Source: Magnetospirillum sp. (lineage in GTDB: Bacteria; Pseudomonadota; Alphaproteobacteria; Rhodospirillales; Magnetospirillaceae). Taken from it: a DNA stretch of 10,000 nt. The position numbers and the translations under genes are program-made. The stretch is taken from the NCBI GenBank assembly GCA_020217035.1, contig JAIWOG010000292.1:1-10000 (forward strand), in the 5' to 3' direction. How positions within the stretch are numbered: position 1 is the stretch's first letter; every line of letters begins with the position of its first letter. The notes under the pieces are model-generated. The model ran no database searches, had not been told where the DNA came from, and saw only the letters and a list, made by a program, of their open reading frames with translations. Of the stretch, positions 1-5,263 are shown piece after piece.

Positions 1-26
1 TCTTCCGTGAACCTGCTGCGCTTCAT
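1..26 (-). CDS. IS3-family transposase OrfA, first codons only
   Basis: Only eight complete codons are visible, reading MKRSRFTE from the ATG at 26-24 towards the left edge. This is the characteristic N-terminus of OrfA proteins in IS3-family elements, which carry a helix-turn-helix that binds the element ends and are normally joined to OrfB by programmed frameshifting. A GGGAG motif sits about eight bases upstream of the ATG, supporting the start. The rest of OrfA and all of OrfB lie outside the window, so the element's integrity cannot be judged. Confidence 0.72.
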
Positions 27-27
27 T

Positions 28-53
28 AGTCCGTCTCCCTGATGGAACGGACT
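28..53 (-). promoter_or_regulatory. Hairpin presenting the OrfA ribosome binding site
   Basis: AGTCCGT (28-34) and ACGGACT (47-53) form a perfect 7-bp inverted repeat around a 12-base loop. On the minus strand the loop contains the GGGAG Shine-Dalgarno motif of the transposase, and the 3' arm ends one base before the ATG. Insertion sequences such as IS10 and IS50 use leader structures to limit translation from read-through transcripts. A similar role here is inference from position only. Confidence 0.4.
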
Positions 54-1709
54 CTACCTCAGAGTGGGGACATTTGCGGGGAACAGGTCAGATCCCATGG
101 CGTTCAGGGTTTCCTGCAACACGCCACCCTCGACCTTGGGCGACTTGTCGTCACTGTTATCGCGGAACAGCGGGCCGAAGGCGCCGTGGGTGGCGGCTTC
201 CAGACCGTCCGCGTTGCCGCTGCTTTGTGCCTGGCGGGCGAAGGTGTTGAAGCGGCCCAGGGCCAAACCGTCCTGCACCTTGGCCGGCCCCAGCCGGGCG
301 GTGGCGTGTTTGAGCGCAAAATCGGTCTGCGGGCCGTATTTGCCATCTTCCTCCACCGGCCCCAGCTTGGTGTAGGGACCATAGGCGGGTGAGCGCCCCG
401 GCAGTGGATTGGATGCGTTCAGGATGTTCAAGCCTCGCTGCAAGCCCTTGACTGCGTTGTCGTAGCCATCGGTGCCGGCAGCATCGGCCACCTGTTGCCC
501 GATCTTGGCCGTCGCCTGCCACAGATCGCCGCCATCGGGGGTGGTGTGCGGGCTGGCTTGTTGGGGGATGGATCGGATGGGCTGGGGCTCGATGGGCTTG
601 CCGCCGTCATTGGCCTGTGGGGCATCGCCATACATGGCCACATGCCAATCCTGCACCTTTTCATAGGTATGGGCCTTCAGCGGATCGCCCGAGCGAAAGC
701 CACGATAATCCCCTTGGGCGTGGTTGATCATATCCTTCATCTCGCCCTCGGTGAGCTTTTCCACCGGCTTCAGCAGCGCGGCCCTGCCGGGATTGTCGAT
801 GGGGGCGGAGGCCATCTCGACCAGGCTGGCGGCGCGGGGATCGGCGGGCACTTCGGACTTCTTTTGTTCTGGCGCTGGGACGGGCATTGGGGCCGGTTCC
901 GAGGTAGGAGGCGCGGTCGTCACCGGCGGCGCAGGCGTAGGCTCAGGTGTCGGTTCGGGGGAGGACTGAGGTGGTTGCTCGGGTTTTGGGGCGGAATTGG
1001 TCGGCGGCTGGGTCGCAGGTTCCGGAACCGGCTTCGGAACCTCTTTGGGTGGGGCGACGGGGCCGTCGAATTTCGGGTTCTCGTCTTTGTATTTATCCTG
1101 GACCTTCCGCCGTCCTTCTTCCTGGGAAACCCCGAGAATCTCGGCCTGATTACGCGCCTCACGTTCCCAGTTGCGAATCTTGTTTCCATCGGCATCCTTG
1201 CCGCCGAAAAATCCGGCCTGCGCCGCGATCTTATCCGCATTCCCTTCTTTGATCGCCGCTTTCAGGTTGGGATAGTTGTCCAACCCGCCGGGATTTGCGT
1301 AATGGACATCAAGGACGGCGGTCTTTTGGCCATCGGTCAGCTTGCTCCAATCCGCTTCACCGACTTGACGTTTCGCGTCCTTCTCGTGGTCAGCGATCTT
1401 TTCATCCAGCTTGGAGTTGATCTCGCCGTCAGGCAGCGTGAAACGGTTCTGATCCGCCTTGATGGCTTTTCCATCCATCTTGGTCAAGCGTTCATATTCT
1501 GCCGTCTTTTCTTCTGGCGTCGCGTCGCGCAACTCTCCGGTCTTGGCGTCCTTGGTTTTGAATTTCAGGGCAACGAAGTCTTCTTTCTTCGCGACATTGA
1601 AACCAACGCCGACCGTCAGATTGCCATTGGTATCCTTATAGGGTTGCGCCTCAACCCCCTCATTCTTCTTCAGGTGGTTGCGCATACGTTCTTTGAGCGT
1701 ATCATCCAT
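54..1709 (-). CDS. GH24 (T4-type) lysozyme with proline-rich linker and peptidoglycan-binding-like C-terminus, probably truncated
   Basis: The 551-residue product begins with a phage-type lysozyme (glycoside hydrolase family 24) domain, about residues 5-195, which would cleave the MurNAc-GlcNAc bond of peptidoglycan. Glu17, Asp26 and Thr32 have exactly the spacing of the T4 lysozyme catalytic triad Glu11/Asp20/Thr26, and the Thr lies in the typical LTVGVG turn. A proline-rich linker follows (about 217-281), then a conserved-looking segment (about 318-362). Residues 420-545 contain a DGKYGPQT motif typical of peptidoglycan-binding repeats. Residues 530-545 look like the start of a second repeat that breaks off, and the final five residues appear to come from the adjacent insertion sequence. 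There is no signal peptide, so export would need a holin or a dedicated secretion system. Prophage endolysin, secreted effector or decayed remnant are all possible; the lysozyme call itself is firm. Confidence 0.85.
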   Translation of the reverse strand: MDDTLKERMRNHLKKNEGVEAQPYKDTNGNLTVGVGFNVAKKEDFVALKFKTKDAKTGELRDATPEEKTAEYERLTKMDGKAIKADQNRFTLPDGEINSKLDEKIADHEKDAKRQVGEADWSKLTDGQKTAVLDVHYANPGGLDNYPNLKAAIKEGNADKIAAQAGFFGGKDADGNKIRNWEREARNQAEILGVSQEEGRRKVQDKYKDENPKFDGPVAPPKEVPKPVPEPATQPPTNSAPKPEQPPQSSPEPTPEPTPAPPVTTAPPTSEPAPMPVPAPEQKKSEVPADPRAASLVEMASAPIDNPGRAALLKPVEKLTEGEMKDMINHAQGDYRGFRSGDPLKAHTYEKVQDWHVAMYGDAPQANDGGKPIEPQPIRSIPQQASPHTTPDGGDLWQATAKIGQQVADAAGTDGYDNAVKGLQRGLNILNASNPLPGRSPAYGPYTKLGPVEEDGKYGPQTDFALKHATARLGPAKVQDGLALGRFNTFARQAQSSGNADGLEAATHGAFGPLFRDNSDDKSPKVEGGVLQETLNAMGSDLFPANVPTLR

Positions 1710-1713
1710 AATG

Positions 1714-1720
1714 CTCTCCT
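1714..1720 (-). promoter_or_regulatory. Ribosome binding site of the lysozyme gene
   Basis: On the minus strand AGGAGAG lies four bases before the ATG at 1709, a strong Shine-Dalgarno match. It fixes the lysozyme start, and it sits directly beside the earliest possible plus-strand start codon (1721). Confidence 0.6.
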
Positions 1721-1741
1721 ATGGGTTCAAGGGTGGTTGGA

Positions 1742-2380
1742 ATGCGGAAACTTGCGTTTGCGGGCATGGTGATCTTGACCGCGCTCACGATCCAACCGGG
1801 GCAGGCGCGGGCGGCCGAAGAAACGGCCAATGCCTGGCCCCGAGCACTGCCGCCCGGAGTGCGCCCCCCGCTGGATCTTGTGACGCTGTCCGGGTATTGG
1901 GCTCGGCAGGATGGGGGGAACGAAGACTTTCTCTACATCAGCCCACAGGGGCTTCTGGATGCAACCATATGGAAGAGCGGCAATGTCTCCGCCTTCATCG
2001 GACGCTGGAAACCGGTGCAGGAAATCGCCTTCAATGCCCCTGCTGAGCGACGCGAGACCTTGATGGTTAGCGACGAAAAGTATTGCAGCACGGATAGAAC
2101 CAGCGAGGACCATCGGTTCTTTCGTCTTCTGGACACGAACAAGCCAGAGGGTGGCATGGTGATCCAGATCGATTACGCCATCAGCCTCAGCCCCCCGCCC
2201 AATCCGTTGGCCGTAGACAACGAAGCGCTGTGGTCTTTGTTTCGAGAAAACGCAAAGAAGACCAATTACAAGGATGAAGGCTCTCGGGTCCGAATCGATG
2301 AGGCGGACGTCCCGCTCTGGTTCCGGAATCTGGTTGCGCAGACCATTCTGGTCGGCCATTGGGGCTGCGACTGGCGATGA
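1742..2380 (+). CDS. Secreted protein of unknown function
   Basis: I do not recognise the family. Starting at the ATG at 1742, the 212-residue product has a textbook signal peptide: MRK, a hydrophobic run, then ARA followed by AEE, with cleavage predicted after Ala24. An in-frame ATG at 1721 would add seven residues before it and makes a poorer signal peptide, so I prefer 1742. The mature part (about residues 45-155) is rich in aromatic and beta-strand-like segments, and two cysteines (115 and 209) could form a disulfide in the periplasm. It is divergent from the lysozyme gene, with 32 bases between starts, and is followed after 42 bases by a membrane-anchored protein in the same direction, probably one operon. 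A role connected with the lysozyme, such as protection from it, is only a positional guess. Confidence 0.7.
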   Translation: MRKLAFAGMVILTALTIQPGQARAAEETANAWPRALPPGVRPPLDLVTLSGYWARQDGGNEDFLYISPQGLLDATIWKSGNVSAFIGRWKPVQEIAFNAPAERRETLMVSDEKYCSTDRTSEDHRFFRLLDTNKPEGGMVIQIDYAISLSPPPNPLAVDNEALWSLFRENAKKTNYKDEGSRVRIDEADVPLWFRNLVAQTILVGHWGCDWR

Positions 2381-2422
2381 ACTGGCGGGCCATGCCCCTG
2401 CTTTTCCAGGCTTCCCGGTGAT

Positions 2423-2818
2423 ATGATGAAGTCGCTTTTGCGCACTGTCGGTTGGGTCGCATTCGCCCTGATCGCGGGCGTCATGATCCTTCGCGACATG
2501 CTGGATTATCGGAATCAGGCTGATTTCGACCCAGTGCAATGGCACCAGGCCCCGAGTTGCGTTCCCGACGGATGTGAAGCGGCATGCGTGCGGGGTGGAA
2601 TGGCCCGCGATCTGCAAATGCGGCATCTGAAACCGGGCACGCATCGTCCCGAGGTCATCGCCCTGCTGGGAAACTCCGAATCCCGTCCGCCGCAAGGTAG
2701 GAATTCGCTCGAATACAGTTTGGGGATGTGCAGCGGCTTCCAAATGGACTTTGACGCCCTGGTCATTATGTTCGACGAGAATGATCGACTGACCCGCAGT
2801 TGGACAGAACAGCATTGA
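2423..2818 (+). CDS. Membrane-anchored protein with a BamE/SmpA-like domain
   Basis: The 131-residue product has one N-terminal membrane segment (about residues 8-24) and no lipobox. Residues 60-130 resemble the small BamE/SmpA/OmlA fold: a helix with a LKPGTHRPEVIALLG pattern, then strands ending in LVIMFDENDRLTRSW. In classical BamE this fold belongs to the outer-membrane protein assembly complex, but many unrelated envelope proteins carry the same fold. Anchoring by a helix instead of a lipid argues against this being BamE itself. Cysteines 46, 51, 55 and 103 are clustered enough to suggest disulfides in the periplasm. A second ATG at 2426 would serve equally as start. It follows the secreted-protein gene and is probably co-transcribed with it. 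Confidence 0.65.
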   Translation: MMKSLLRTVGWVAFALIAGVMILRDMLDYRNQADFDPVQWHQAPSCVPDGCEAACVRGGMARDLQMRHLKPGTHRPEVIALLGNSESRPPQGRNSLEYSLGMCSGFQMDFDALVIMFDENDRLTRSWTEQH

Positions 2819-2877
2819 ACGCTACATATTCATGTTTTGTTCTATGCGTTTTGACATCGTGAACCCCGCATTTCCCT

Positions 2878-3096
2878 TCAGCGATTGGCTGGTTCGTAGT
2901 TATAGCCATCGAGCGCAGGGCTTCCGTCCAAATCCACCCAATTGGGACCATGGAGCAAGGGTGCCATGTCCTTGGGATTGAATTTTGGAAGCGGAGACTC
3001 AGCCCAAGCCGAGGCAACGAAGAGCAACGGTACCGTTGCCATCGTGACCAGAACCGCCAGCTTGTTACGCGAACACCTCACGAGCCAAGCCTCCAT
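2878..3096 (-). CDS. Small predicted secreted protein, function unknown
   Basis: The ATG at 3096 gives a 72-residue product with a positively charged N-terminus, a hydrophobic core (about residues 13-29) and an ASAWA cleavage site before Glu33. This leaves a mature peptide of about 40 residues rich in Pro, Asn and Asp. An in-frame GTG at 3153 would extend it by 19 residues, but that extension overlaps a promoter-like TTGACG-17-TATTGT pair, so the shorter form is favoured. The ribosome binding site is weak. It converges with the BamE-like gene, with 59 bases between them and no convincing terminator. I recognise no family, and a gene this short could be spurious. The signal peptide and promoter together support it. 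Confidence 0.5.
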   Translation of the reverse strand: MEAWLVRCSRNKLAVLVTMATVPLLFVASAWAESPLPKFNPKDMAPLLHGPNWVDLDGSPALDGYNYEPANR

Positions 3097-3114
3097 CTTA
3101 CCAAGATGACGAGA

Positions 3115-3132
3115 ACAATATAGGAATATTGT
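3115..3132. promoter_or_regulatory. Perfect palindrome overlapping the -10 box: operator candidate
   Basis: ACAATATAGGAATATTGT is a perfect 7+4+7 dyad. It covers the whole -10 hexamer and most of the spacer of the promoter-like pair described here, which is where a dimeric repressor commonly binds. I do not recognise the motif as that of a named regulator. Confidence 0.45.
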
Positions 3133-3143
3133 CCTGCCGTCAA
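3115..3143 (-). promoter_or_regulatory. Sigma-70-like promoter of the small secreted protein
   Basis: Read on the minus strand, TTGACG (3143-3138) and TATTGT (3120-3115) are separated by exactly 17 bases. The -35 box matches five of six consensus positions and the -10 box four of six. Transcription would begin near 3108, only about a dozen bases before the ATG at 3096, which makes the leader very short. Confidence 0.45.
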
Positions 3144-3268
3144 GTGCCTGCACCTTATAGCTGCGAGCAAACGAATTCCCTCACCCGATAAGGCGTATTC
3201 CCTTTACTGAAGGTTTTCGCCAGATAGGATGCCCGCAAGCGAGCCAAGCCATACGCTTGTTGGAAATT

Positions 3269-3295
3269 GAATTGCTGCCGGTGCAATTCCGCACC
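3269..3295 (+). other. Two overlapping, mutually exclusive hairpins
   Basis: GAATTGC at 3269-3275 can pair with GCAATTC at 3283-3289 (7 bp, 7-base loop). Alternatively GGTGC at 3280-3284 can pair with GCACC at 3291-3295 (5 bp, 6-base loop). The second stem uses bases of the first, so only one can form at a time. Such an arrangement in front of a short ORF is seen in attenuators, but there is no proof that this stretch is transcribed. Confidence 0.3.
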
Positions 3296-3323
3296 TTGTA
3301 CCTTTGAAGAAGGACGTCGGATC

Positions 3324-3371
3324 ATGATGGATCCGGTCTGGTTTGCCGCGCTCGCACAGTTAGGGCGCTAA
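3324..3371 (+). CDS. Possible 15-residue peptide or leader ORF
   Basis: Two adjacent ATG codons (3324 and 3327) open a frame encoding MMDPVWFAALAQLGR before TAA. A strong purine-rich GAAGAAGGA lies seven bases upstream, a better ribosome binding site than most of the larger genes here have. A weak plus-strand promoter-like pair lies about 95 bases upstream and a GC hairpin follows immediately. It could be a leader peptide, a small hydrophobic peptide, the stub of a lost gene, or chance. No family is recognised. Confidence 0.25.
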   Translation: MMDPVWFAALAQLGR

Positions 3372-3372
3372 A

Positions 3373-3390
3373 GCGGCGCTTTTCCGCCGC
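3373..3390 (-). terminator. Hairpin downstream of the phosphatase gene, weak intrinsic terminator
   Basis: GCGGCG and CGCCGC form a perfect 6-bp GC stem around a 6-base loop. On the minus strand the stem is followed by TTTA, a short U-tract, and lies just after the stop codon of the phosphatase gene at 3394. The same stem on the plus strand follows the short ORF but lacks a T-run there, so it mainly fits termination on the minus strand. Confidence 0.45.
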
Positions 3391-3393
3391 CGT

Positions 3394-5100
3394 TCACGCC
3401 CCGCTGATCGGCCTAAACGCCAGGAAGGTCATGTCGTCGCGGCGGCGCTGGTCGCCGCGCCATTGGCTCAGTTCCTGGAACAGGGCGTCCATCTGTTCGC
3501 TGACCGGGCGGTCGGTGACGCCAGCCAGCACTTCCTGCAGGCGCCGGCGGCCGAACAGGCGGCCCGAGGCGCCACCCACCTGGTCGGTGACGCCGTCGGT
3601 GTACATGTAGAAGGCGGCGCCGGGCTTGAAGTCCAGGCGGTGGGCCGAGAAACGGTAATCCTCGGGGCTATCCAGGTAGCCCAGGCTCATGCGGTCGCCG
3701 CGCACCTGGCGCAGCTCGCCGCTCTCGGCCACCAGCAGCGGCAGGTTGGCGCCGGCGAAGGTCAGGGTGGAACGGCTGCGGTCGACCACGCAGATGGCGG
3801 CGTCCAGGCCGTCATTGCTGACGGCGCTGTCGCGGTCCTGGCGCAACGCCGTCTTCACCAGCCGGTTCAACTGGGTCAGCATCTCGGCCGGGTCGTCGTG
3901 GCCGTGATGATGCAGGATGCGGCTGAAGCTGGACGCCACCACGGCGGTCATGAAGGCGCCGGGGACGCCGTGGCCGGTGCAGTCCATCACCGCGATGACG
4001 CCCTTGGACCCGAACGAGCCGGCCCAGTAATAGTCGCCGCCCACCATGTCCAGCGGCTGCCAGCCCACCGCCAATTCGTCCACCACCCCGGACAGCGCCC
4101 CCTGGTCGGGCAGCAGGGCGTTCTGGATGCGGCTGGCGTAGCGGATGCCGTCGTTGATGTCGCGGTTGGCCTTTTCCAATTCGGTGTTGGCCAGGTTCAG
4201 CTGGGCCAGGGCGCGTTCCACCCCTTCCTTCTCGCGGGCCAGTTCGTTGGTGCGTTCGGCCACCCGCCGTTCCAGGTCGCGGGCCAAAGCGGCCAGATCC
4301 TTCTGCGCCCGGTCACGGTCGTCCAGGCCGGTCTGGCTTTCCGCCAGCATGCCGTTGACGGTGCCGACCAGCAGGCCCAACTCGTCCTTCTGGTGGCCGG
4401 ACGGCAACTCGATCAGGAAGGCGCCGGGATGGGACGGGTCGACGCGGCCGATGGCGGCGGTGATCTTCAGCAGCGGCTTGGTGATCAGCAAATAGAACAC
4501 CGCCACCACCAGGGCGCAGACCAGCACGGCGCGGGCCGCCCCCGAGATCACGGCCGACGCGGCGCGGCCCAACCACTGGTTCAGCAGGCCGGCGGTGTCC
4601 AGGCGGACCTCCAGCGAGCCCACGGCGGTGCTGCTGCCGTTGGGGTTGCGGGTCTCCAGCGATCGCGAATGCAGCGAGACGTCGCCGAACAGGTCGGTGG
4701 CCAGGCCGGGAAAGGGGGTGGAGACGGCAGCGCGGGTTTTCTTGCCCAACTCGCCGCCGTAATTGTCGGTCAGCGTCGCTTCCAGCACCAAGGGATTCTG
4801 GTGCAGGCCGGCCACCACCTCGCCGGCCAACTCGCCCGACAACTGATAGGCGGCTTCCACCGCCAGGCCGCGCACCAGGTTCATGTCGGCGGCCATGTCG
4901 CGGCGCACCTGCTCGTGCATGGCGCGGTAGTCGTTCAGCAATTCGTAGGCGCTGGTGGCCAATCCCACCGCCAAGGCGATGACCAAGGTGGCGAAGGCCT
5001 GCTTGAACGACAGTCCGTCCAGCATGCGCACCTGGGTCGCCTGGTCGGCGCGGGGGGCGGCGCCGGGGATGCGGGACTGAAACACGGGAGCAGCTTTCAT
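3394..5100 (-). CDS. Membrane HAMP-domain SpoIIE-type (PPM) serine/threonine phosphatase
   Basis: The 568-residue product is an inner-membrane sensor phosphatase. Two membrane segments (about residues 36-54 and 188-206) flank a periplasmic sensing region of roughly 130 residues. A HAMP-like linker (about 206-258) and a coiled coil (about 262-315, including LERRVAERTNELAR) follow, then the SpoIIE/PP2C-type domain (about 345-565). The metal-binding signatures are intact: GGDYY 354-358, DCTGHG 373-378, DGLDAA 430-435, YTDG 500-503 and the final DD at 555-556. Family members dephosphorylate a Ser or Thr on small partner proteins such as STAS anti-sigma antagonists or SiaC. No STAS, SiaB or SiaC partner is visible here, so the substrate is unknown. 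The gene is divergent from the cyclase run with a short shared upstream region, which suggests, without proving, a link to c-di-GMP signalling. The ATG at 5100 is supported by an AGG-containing upstream stretch. Confidence 0.88.
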   Translation of the reverse strand: MKAAPVFQSRIPGAAPRADQATQVRMLDGLSFKQAFATLVIALAVGLATSAYELLNDYRAMHEQVRRDMAADMNLVRGLAVEAAYQLSGELAGEVVAGLHQNPLVLEATLTDNYGGELGKKTRAAVSTPFPGLATDLFGDVSLHSRSLETRNPNGSSTAVGSLEVRLDTAGLLNQWLGRAASAVISGAARAVLVCALVVAVFYLLITKPLLKITAAIGRVDPSHPGAFLIELPSGHQKDELGLLVGTVNGMLAESQTGLDDRDRAQKDLAALARDLERRVAERTNELAREKEGVERALAQLNLANTELEKANRDINDGIRYASRIQNALLPDQGALSGVVDELAVGWQPLDMVGGDYYWAGSFGSKGVIAVMDCTGHGVPGAFMTAVVASSFSRILHHHGHDDPAEMLTQLNRLVKTALRQDRDSAVSNDGLDAAICVVDRSRSTLTFAGANLPLLVAESGELRQVRGDRMSLGYLDSPEDYRFSAHRLDFKPGAAFYMYTDGVTDQVGGASGRLFGRRRLQEVLAGVTDRPVSEQMDALFQELSQWRGDQRRRDDMTFLAFRPISGA

Positions 5101-5198
5101 GCCTGTAACCTGGGGGCCAACACTAGACGGTTTTGGTGGAGGGGGAAACCTTCACGCTCCTGACCACGAATATTGGCTGCAATTCTGACGCCGTCCAA

Positions 5199-5204
5199 TA
5201 TAAC
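5199..5204 (+). promoter_or_regulatory. Possible -10 element before the REC-PAS-GGDEF gene
   Basis: TATAAC is a five-of-six match to the -10 consensus. The best -35 (TTGG-type, 5173-5178) is 20 bases away, longer than usual, so the promoter is weak or needs an activator. Transcription starting near 5211 would leave only about five bases before the GTG at 5216 but about 53 before the ATG at 5264, favouring the ATG as start. Confidence 0.3.
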
Positions 5205-5252
5205 CTTTCGAGGATGTGGCTTTGCTGGTCAAATCGGGGGGCTTTACTGCCC

Positions 5253-5257
5253 AAGGG
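5253..5257 (+). promoter_or_regulatory. Ribosome binding site favouring the ATG at 5264
   Basis: AAGGG precedes the ATG at 5264 by six bases, a normal spacing. The upstream alternative GTG at 5216 has GAGG only about two bases away, which is too close for efficient initiation. Confidence 0.45.
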
Positions 5258-5263
5258 TTGCCA

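Larger units (their letters stand above)
1..72 (-). mobile_element. End of an IS3-family insertion sequence (partial, runs off the left edge)
   Basis: The minus strand entering the left edge carries an OrfA-type transposase start (26-24) preceded by a short leader with a ribosome binding site. This is the layout at the left end of IS3-family elements. A TG dinucleotide opens the stretch TGTCCCCACTCTGAGG, read on the minus strand from 72 down to 57, and IS3-family ends usually begin with TG. I therefore place the element boundary near 72. This is an inference, because the other end and any target-site duplication lie outside the window. The neighbouring lysozyme frame stops inside the proposed element end, as expected if the element inserted into that gene. 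Confidence 0.6.
3097..3393. other. AT-richer intergenic stretch with hairpins and a possible short ORF
   Basis: No full-size gene is visible between the small secreted protein and the phosphatase. The stretch holds the promoter and palindrome near 3115-3143. It also has a weak plus-strand promoter-like pair, TTTACT (3203-3208) and TAGGAT (3225-3230) with a 16-base spacer. Two mutually exclusive hairpins follow (GAATTGC 3269-3275 with GCAATTC 3283-3289, or GGTGC 3280-3284 with GCACC 3291-3295). A 15-codon ORF with a good ribosome binding site comes next (3324-3371), then a GC hairpin at 3373-3390. Base composition is clearly more AT-rich than the signalling genes to the right. Confidence 0.5.

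Noticed and set aside
495..1772. Plus-strand open frame of 425 codons, antisense to the lysozyme
   Set aside because: The translation has arginine/glycine-rich low-complexity stretches opposite the proline-rich linker and no recognisable family; it is a shadow of the lysozyme gene.
2824..2840. Possible terminator between the convergent genes (ACAT-ATTC-ATGT followed by TTTG)
   Set aside because: The stem is only four AT-rich base pairs, too weak to be a convincing intrinsic terminator.
3097..3153. GTG start at 3153 for the small secreted protein
   Set aside because: It would place a charged, polar stretch in front of a good signal peptide and would run through the likely promoter; the ATG at 3096 fits better.
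3209..3300. Resemblance to a cobalamin riboswitch (GATGCCCGCAAGCG and GCCGGTGCAATTCCG)
   Set aside because: The conserved B12 box is absent where it should follow, the core spacing does not fit, and no cobalamin-related gene lies downstream. It is probably coincidence.
3463..5163. Plus-strand open frame of 566 codons, antisense to nearly the whole phosphatase gene
   Set aside because: The translation is dominated by His, Gln, Gly, Ala and Val with no domain or motif, as expected of a GC-rich antisense frame. The opposite strand encodes all signatures of a PPM phosphatase.
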